A DNA stretch of 64,000 bases from Afifella aestuarii (GTDB lineage: Bacteria > Pseudomonadota > Alphaproteobacteria > Rhizobiales > Afifellaceae). Within the stretch, counting starts at the first letter, position 1, and every line of letters starts with the position of its first letter. Below are positions 58,844-64,000 of the stretch, in pieces. Made by a program: the position numbers and the translations under genes. Under the pieces are notes generated by a model. It made no database searches. It had not been told where the DNA came from and saw only the letters and a program-made list of their open reading frames with translations. The stretch lies in contig NZ_SAUF01000002.1 of assembly GCF_004023665.1 (NCBI RefSeq), positions 186,001 through 250,000 on the forward strand, given 5' to 3'.

Positions 58844-61048
58844 CTAGGCCGCCCTTTCGCGCTCGTCCGTCCTGCCGAAGCGGCCGTAAAACGTCTCGCC
58901 CTTTTCCGCCATCTCTTTCAAAAGCGCGTTCGGTTTGAAGCGTGGCCCGTATCTCTCGGCGAGCCTCTCCGCCTTCGCGACGAACTCCTTGAGACCCATG
59001 AAGTCGATATAAGAGAGCGTTCCGCCGGTGAAGGGTGCAAAGCCGAAGCCAAGGATCGAGCCGAGATCGGCCTCGCGCGGATCCTCGATTACGCCTTCTT
59101 CGACGGTACGGGCCGCTTCGAGCGCCTGCGTGACGAGAAGGCGTTCCTTCAACTCCGCGAAATCGAAGCCGTCCGCCGATTTCGGTGTCACGATCTCGGA
59201 AAGCCCCGGCCACAGGTGCTTGTCCTTGCCGGCGTAATCATAGAAGCCCTTGCCGTTCTTGCGGCCGAAGCGTTCGCGGCTTTCCACCATCTCCGACAAG
59301 AGGCGCTTCTGCTCGGCCGAGACGGCGCCTTCGCCGAGATCGGCCTCCGTCGCCTTGACGATCTTCCAGGCGAGATCGACGCCGACCTCGTCGGTGAGTG
59401 ACAACGGCCCGACGGGCATGCCTGCCATCTTGCCGGCGTTTTCCACCATCGCCGGCGGCACGCCTTCCAGAAGCATGAGATGGCCTTCGAGGAGATAGGC
59501 GGTGACGCAGCGATTGGCGTAGAAGCCGCGCGAATCGTTGACCACGATCGGCGTCTTGCGGATCGCCCGCACATAATCGAGGGCGACGGCGAGCGCCTTG
59601 TCACCGGTCTTTTCGCCGAGGATCACCTCGACGAGCTGCATCTTGTCGACGGGAGAGAAGAAGTGGATGCCGACGAACTCCTCTTCCGAGCGCCAGTTCC
59701 TGGCAAGCGAGGTGATCGGCAGCGTCGAGGTGTTGGATGCGAAGACAGCGCCTTCCGGCAGATGCGCCTTCACTTTCTCCGTCACCTCGGCCTTGACCTT
59801 GCGGTCTTCGAAGACGGCCTCGATGACGAGATCGGCATCGGCGAGCGCGGCGTAATCGGGCGTTGCGACGATGCGGTCAAGAATGCCAGCAGCGGCTTCT
59901 TCGCTCATGCGCCCGCGCGCCACTTCCTTTTCGAGAAGGCCCGCGCAATGCAGCTTTCCCTTCTCCGCCGTCTCCTGGTCGCGATCGATGAGCGCGACCC
60001 CCATGCCGGCGCGCGCCGTGACATAGGCGATGCCCGCCCCCATGAAGCCGGCGCCGAGAACGCCGACGCGCTTCAAGTCGCTTGCCGGCAAGTCGGCCGG
60101 ACGGCGGGCCCCCTTGTTGAGCGCCTGCAGCGAGACGAAGAGCGAGCGCATCATCGCCTGCGCTTCCTTGGTCTGCAGCGTCTTCGCGAAGTAGCGGCTC
60201 TCGACCTGAAGCGCGAGGTCCATCGGCAGTTGCACGCCCTCGAAGACGGCCTGCATGATCGCCCGGGCGCCAGGGTAATTGTTCTGGGTTTCTTTGCGGT
60301 AGAGGCCGTTTGCGGCAGGCCAGAACTGGAAGCCGCCCGGTGTCCAGACGGCGGTCGCGCCACGCGGCTTGTAACCTTCCTGATCCCAAGGTTTCACAGG
60401 CGACACGCCCGCGCTCAGCATGGCCTTGGCGGCCTCGACGAGCTCGCTTTCAGGCGCAACCTTTTCGACGAGACCCATCGATCTGGCGGCCTCGGCCTTG
60501 AGCGTGTTGCCGCGCAGAAGAAATTGCAGGCCCGCGACGGTATCTGCCATGCGCATCACGCGCTGCGTGCCGCCGGCGCCCGGAAAGATGCCGATCTTGA
60601 CTTCCGGCAGCCCGATCTTGGCGTTTTCAGCAACGACGCGGCCATGGCAGGCGAGCATCAACTCTGTCCCCCCGCCCATGCAGGTGCCGGCAACGGCGGC
60701 GACGAACGGCTTGCCGCAGGTCTCGATCCGGCGATAGAGGCGCGACATGCGCGAGGCGCGCTCAAGCAGCTCGGCCGTGGCCGCCTGCGGGTTCTCCGCC
60801 TTCTTGGCTTCGAACGTGCCGAGCAGGTCGGAGAGCATGTTGATATCGGCGCCGCCGGTGAAATCCTTTTTCGCCGAGGTGATGACGACGCCCTTCACGG
60901 CGTCTTCGGCCACCGCCCAGTCCACGATTGCGGCAAGCTCCTCCATCACCGTCTCCGTGAAGACGTTCATGGAGCGGTTCGGCATGTTCCAGGTGACGAG
61001 AGCGATCCCGTCGTCACCCGTTTCGCAGGTGAAATTCTCGTAGGTCAT
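58844..61048 (-). CDS. fadJ: Multifunctional enoyl-CoA hydratase / 3-hydroxyacyl-CoA dehydrogenase
   Basis: A 734-residue fusion of crotonase (about 1-200) and 3-hydroxyacyl-CoA dehydrogenase (about 325-720) domains, the alpha subunit of the beta-oxidation complex. Crotonase Glu129 (GGGTELML) and Glu149 (LPEVKIG) are present, and the dehydrogenase Rossmann motif is GAGFMGAGIA. ATG 61048 has GGGGAGAAAC upstream; an in-frame start at 61117 is in the cupin gene. FadB and FadJ are not distinguishable here. The partner thiolase lies upstream in the same operon. Confidence 0.94.
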   Translation of the reverse strand: MTYENFTCETGDDGIALVTWNMPNRSMNVFTETVMEELAAIVDWAVAEDAVKGVVITSAKKDFTGGADINMLSDLLGTFEAKKAENPQAATAELLERASRMSRLYRRIETCGKPFVAAVAGTCMGGGTELMLACHGRVVAENAKIGLPEVKIGIFPGAGGTQRVMRMADTVAGLQFLLRGNTLKAEAARSMGLVEKVAPESELVEAAKAMLSAGVSPVKPWDQEGYKPRGATAVWTPGGFQFWPAANGLYRKETQNNYPGARAIMQAVFEGVQLPMDLALQVESRYFAKTLQTKEAQAMMRSLFVSLQALNKGARRPADLPASDLKRVGVLGAGFMGAGIAYVTARAGMGVALIDRDQETAEKGKLHCAGLLEKEVARGRMSEEAAAGILDRIVATPDYAALADADLVIEAVFEDRKVKAEVTEKVKAHLPEGAVFASNTSTLPITSLARNWRSEEEFVGIHFFSPVDKMQLVEVILGEKTGDKALAVALDYVRAIRKTPIVVNDSRGFYANRCVTAYLLEGHLMLLEGVPPAMVENAGKMAGMPVGPLSLTDEVGVDLAWKIVKATEADLGEGAVSAEQKRLLSEMVESRERFGRKNGKGFYDYAGKDKHLWPGLSEIVTPKSADGFDFAELKERLLVTQALEAARTVEEGVIEDPREADLGSILGFGFAPFTGGTLSYIDFMGLKEFVAKAERLAERYGPRFKPNALLKEMAEKGETFYGRFGRTDERERAA

Positions 61049-61067
61049 TGTTTGTTTCTCCCCAGGC

Positions 61068-61535
61068 TCAGGCGCGCTCGTAAGGCGTGCCGTCCTTATG
61101 CGTGTAGCCGGGCGCACCTTCGCCGGTGACGGAGTGCAAATCGATGTCGGGATAGGTCACGATGTCGGCCCCGGAGCGTGTTCCGACTTCCAGCAAGAGC
61201 GCGTCTCTGTCGCTGCGGTTGATGAGATGATGGCCGTTCGCAACACCCGCCTTGAAAGTGGCGGCGTCTCCCGACTTCAGGATCGTCTCTCCGCCGTCTT
61301 CGACGAGCACCGCTTCACCCTCGATAATGAAGACGAACTCGTCTTCCCCCGTGTGCCAGTGGCGCTGGGACGAGGCGGCGCCGGCTTGAAGACGGCAGAG
61401 ATTGACGCCGAATTGGTCGAGACCGCCGGCATTGCCGAGGCGCTTGCGGAAGCGGCCGGCCACCAGCGCGTCGTAGGGTGCCGGATAGCCGGTGGAATTG
61501 ACATCGGGGATCTGATCGATGTCGATTTTCGGCAT
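61068..61535 (-). CDS. Cupin within the beta-oxidation operon
   Basis: A 155-residue cupin with motif 1 [16 protein letters not shown] (His residues near 59-61) and motif 2 [15 protein letters not shown], so a metal site is likely. It lies 3 bp after the thiolase stop and 19 bp before the FadJ-like gene. Its role in fatty acid oxidation is unknown; a dioxygenase, an isomerase or a small-molecule sensor are all possible. Confidence 0.88.
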   Translation of the reverse strand: MPKIDIDQIPDVNSTGYPAPYDALVAGRFRKRLGNAGGLDQFGVNLCRLQAGAASSQRHWHTGEDEFVFIIEGEAVLVEDGGETILKSGDAATFKAGVANGHHLINRSDRDALLLEVGTRSGADIVTYPDIDLHSVTGEGAPGYTHKDGTPYERA

Positions 61536-61538
61536 GGC

Positions 61539-62747
61539 TCAGACCCTTTCGATGATCGTCGCGGTGCCCATGCCGGCTCCGATGCAAAGCGTGACGAGGG
61601 CGGTGTTGAGATCGCGCCGCTCCAATTCGTCGAGTACCGTCCCGAGGATCATCGCACCCGTCGCGCCGAGCGGGTGGCCCATGGCGATCGCTCCGCCATT
61701 GACGTTGACCGTTTGCGGATCGAGATCGAAGGCCTGGATGTAGCGCAGCACGACGGAGGCGAAGGCTTCGTTGATCTCCACGAGATCGATGTCGGAAAAC
61801 TGCATGCCGGAGCGCTTCAGGAGCTTTTCGGTCACATCGACCGGCCCGGTCAGCATCAGAGCGGGTTCTGAACCGATATTGGCGAAGGCGCGGATTTTTG
61901 CGCGCGGCTTGAGACCGGCGGCCTTGCCGCCCTGTTCATTGCCGATGAGGACGGCGGCCGCGCCATCGACGATGCCGGAGGAATTGCCGGCGTGGTGGAC
62001 GTGGCGGAGCTTTTCGACTTCCGGATGGGCCTGGATGGCGACGGCATCGAAGCCGCCCATCTCCCCGACGCCCGCAAAGGACGGCTTGAGGGAGCCGAGA
62101 GACTGCATGTCCGTTTCGGGCCTTGGATGCTCGTCGCGTTCGAGCAGCGGCAGCCCGGTCGGGTCTTTGACCGGTGCGATCGAGCGCTTGAAACGGCCTT
62201 CTTCCCAGGCGGCATGGGCGCGCTTCTGGCTTTCCACCGCATAGGCATCGCAATCGTCGCGGGTGAAGCCGTATTTGGTCGCGATGAGGTCGGCAGAGAC
62301 GCCTTGCGGCATGAAATAGGCGGGCACGGCGACCTGCGGATCGACGGCCCAGGCACCACCCGAGGCGCCGAGCCCGACACGTGACATCGATTCCACGCCG
62401 CCGGCGACGACGAGATCATGGTGACCGGTGACGACCTGGCCCGCCGCCATGTTGACCGCGTCGAGACCGGACGCACAGAAGCGATTGATCTGCATGCCGG
62501 GAACCGACTGGTGGTAATCGGCGGCGAAAACCGCGGCGCGCCCGATATTGCCGCCCGCTTCGCCGACCGGATCGACGCAGCCGAGGATCACATCGTCGAT
62601 GAGGCTCGTATCGAGCCCGTTGCGCTCGCGCACGGCCTCAAGTGCGGTTGCCGCAAGCCGCACCGTCGGCACGGTGTGCAGCGCTCCGTCCTTCTTGCCG
62701 CGGCCGCGCGGCGTGCGCACATGGTCAAAGATATAAGCTTCAGACAT
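61539..62747 (-). CDS. fadA: Acetyl-CoA C-acyltransferase (thiolase)
   Basis: A 402-residue thiolase. The nucleophilic Cys91 lies in INRFCASG, the base His in [15 protein letters not shown] and the second Cys in CIGAGMG. As the beta-subunit counterpart of the downstream FadJ-like enzyme it cleaves 3-ketoacyl-CoA to acetyl-CoA and a shortened acyl-CoA. The ATG at 62747 follows AGGGCAGGAGAG. Confidence 0.94.
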   Translation of the reverse strand: MSEAYIFDHVRTPRGRGKKDGALHTVPTVRLAATALEAVRERNGLDTSLIDDVILGCVDPVGEAGGNIGRAAVFAADYHQSVPGMQINRFCASGLDAVNMAAGQVVTGHHDLVVAGGVESMSRVGLGASGGAWAVDPQVAVPAYFMPQGVSADLIATKYGFTRDDCDAYAVESQKRAHAAWEEGRFKRSIAPVKDPTGLPLLERDEHPRPETDMQSLGSLKPSFAGVGEMGGFDAVAIQAHPEVEKLRHVHHAGNSSGIVDGAAAVLIGNEQGGKAAGLKPRAKIRAFANIGSEPALMLTGPVDVTEKLLKRSGMQFSDIDLVEINEAFASVVLRYIQAFDLDPQTVNVNGGAIAMGHPLGATGAMILGTVLDELERRDLNTALVTLCIGAGMGTATIIERV

Positions 62748-62825
62748 GTTCTCTCCTGCCCTGGCGATCCGCGGTGAGGGCTCCGCAGATACAATGTTCT
62801 GTTTGGTTTTGACGTCTGCGAGGCC

Positions 62826-64000
62826 TCAAAAAGCCTCTGCCGGCAGCGCCATCGTCGTCTCGGCGCCCGTGGCGATCCGTCTGAGGCGTGTTCCGGTCTC
62901 CGGCATCGCCCGTTCCATGTAATAGCGGGCGAAGAGAAGCTTGTTTTCGTAGAAGCTCTGATCCTCCGTCGCGCCTGCGGCGAGTGCTCTGCCGGCCGCT
63001 TGCGCCATTTTCGCCCACATATAGCCGAGCGCGACAAGACCGAAGAGGTGCATGTAATCGGTGGAGCCGGCGCCCGCATTGTCCGGGTCCTGCATGCCGT
63101 TCTTGGCGAGCCACATCGTCGCCTTTTGCAGATGGTCGAGCCCCTCCTTCAGGGCAGGGACGAGCGGCGCAAGCGTGGCGTCCTCCGCGTTCTCGGCGAG
63201 GAAGGTCGCGATCTCGGTCAGGAATGCTGTGATGGCGCGCCCATTGTCGGCGGGCAGCTTGCGCCCGACGAGATCGAGCGCCTGGATGCCGTTGGCACCT
63301 TCGTAGATCATGGCGATGCGCGCATCGCGCACGAACTGCTCCATGCCCCATTCCGCGATATAGCCATGGCCGCCATAGACCTGCTGCGCGGCGACGGCGT
63401 TTTCAAAGCCGCGATCGGTAAAGACGCCCTTGATCACCGGTGTGACGAGCGCGAGCCAATCTTCCGCCGCCTGCCGGGCGGCGGGATCGGGACTGCGGGT
63501 GGCGATATCGGACTTGAGCGAGGTGTCGAGCATGAGCGCGCGCGCCGCCTCGTTGAAGACGCGCACCGACATCAGGATCCGGCGGATGTCGGGATGCACG
63601 ATGATCGGGTCGGCGGCGGATGCGGGCTCGCCGGCGGCTCCGTTCTTCTTCGACAGGGCGCGCCCCTGGCGCCGGTCGCGCGCATAGGTGGCGGCATTCT
63701 GATAGGCGATTTCCGACTGCGCCAGTCCCTGCAGGCCGACGCCGAGCCGCGCCTCGTTCATCATCGTGAACATCGCTTTGAGGCCCTTATGGGCTTCGCC
63801 GACAAGCCAGCCCTTGGCCGCGTCATAATTCATGACGCAGGTGGCATTGCCGTGAATGCCCATCTTTTCTTCGATCGCACCGCAGGTGACGCCGTTCGCC
63901 TCGCCGGGTGCGCCGTCCGCATCCGGCAGGCGCTTCGGCACCAGGAAGAGCGAGAGGCCTTTGACGCCGGCGGGGGCACCTTCGATGCGCGCCAGCACGA
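62826..64000 (-). CDS. fadE: Acyl-CoA dehydrogenase, C-terminal part (cut by window edge)
   Basis: About 391 codons of an FAD-dependent acyl-CoA dehydrogenase continuing beyond the right edge. The C-terminal domain helices carry QQVYGGHGYIAEWGMEQFVRDARIAMIYEGANGIQALDLVGRKL, with the catalytic Glu in IYEGAN. The extended C-terminus (a further 150 residues) is that of the DMSP-lyase/FadE-long group. It heads the visible operon with thiolase, cupin and FadJ-like enzyme. Confidence 0.93.
   Translation of the reverse strand, partial: VLARIEGAPAGVKGLSLFLVPKRLPDADGAPGEANGVTCGAIEEKMGIHGNATCVMNYDAAKGWLVGEAHKGLKAMFTMMNEARLGVGLQGLAQSEIAYQNAATYARDRRQGRALSKKNGAAGEPASAADPIIVHPDIRRILMSVRVFNEAARALMLDTSLKSDIATRSPDPAARQAAEDWLALVTPVIKGVFTDRGFENAVAAQQVYGGHGYIAEWGMEQFVRDARIAMIYEGANGIQALDLVGRKLPADNGRAITAFLTEIATFLAENAEDATLAPLVPALKEGLDHLQKATMWLAKNGMQDPDNAGAGSTDYMHLFGLVALGYMWAKMAQAAGRALAAGATEDQSFYENKLLFARYYMERAMPETGTRLRRIATGAETTMALPAEAF

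Overview
The window reads as a chromosomal segment of a high-GC alphaproteobacterium, most likely of the order Hyphomicrobiales (Rhizobiales). The evidence is a GcrA cell-cycle regulator, a class I lysyl-tRNA synthetase, a SAM-II riboswitch ahead of metZ, a long-form dCTP deaminase, an FNR/FixK box in front of hemN, and an EcfG-like promoter in front of a clade-2 catalase. I do not assign a genus. No insertion sequence, prophage, integrase or CRISPR array was found. Coding density is high and most genes lie in short co-directional runs. The large reading frames opposite real genes are GC-driven shadows and were left out.

Region 1 (1-13.7 kb) is a catabolic island. A truncated aldehyde dehydrogenase diverges from a complete Liv-type ABC importer (SBP-LivH-LivM-LivG-LivF). 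On the minus strand follow an FCD-GntR regulator, a 3-hydroxyisobutyrate-dehydrogenase-family oxidoreductase, a DctPQM TRAP transporter, a small cupin, an SCP2-like protein, an alpha/beta hydrolase and a metallo-beta-lactamase-fold lactonase-like enzyme. A shared motif, ATGATYGYATGA, lies in the liv/aldehyde dehydrogenase intergenic region, the dctP promoter and upstream of gntR. This suggests one GntR regulon with two uptake systems for the same or related compounds. The substrate is not identifiable from sequence.

Region 2 (14-28 kb) is mixed. It holds a P-loop NTPase, a metallophosphoesterase/DAG-kinase-family pair, an MFS transporter, a divergent FMN-reductase/HxlR pair around a palindrome, a DUF421 protein with an exported partner, cspA followed by five small uncharacterised genes, hemN with an FNR box, and a three-gene operon of two hydroxyacid dehydrogenases resembling SlcC/ComC plus a GabD-type dehydrogenase. 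folK closes the region.

Region 3 (28-41 kb) carries a GT4 glycosyltransferase, PPK2, a PhoR-like kinase, gcrA, argD-argF-hslO, a two-gene RND efflux system and apaG. Region 4 (41-58 kb) has an inverting GT2 glycosyltransferase with an extra N-terminal region, a TreT-like trehalose synthase next to katE (a stress pair), a DUF6064 protein, a Tat-exported aldo/keto reductase, tRNA-Gly(CCC), lysK, a TerB-like protein, a sterol-desaturase-family membrane protein, a family-3 solute-binding protein, a CDP-alcohol phosphatidyltransferase, metZ under a SAM-II riboswitch, dcd, an SNase-like protein and an S24 regulator with a palindromic operator. Region 5 (58-64 kb) is a beta-oxidation operon (acyl-CoA dehydrogenase, thiolase, cupin, FadB/FadJ-like multifunctional enzyme, thioesterase) that runs off the right edge.
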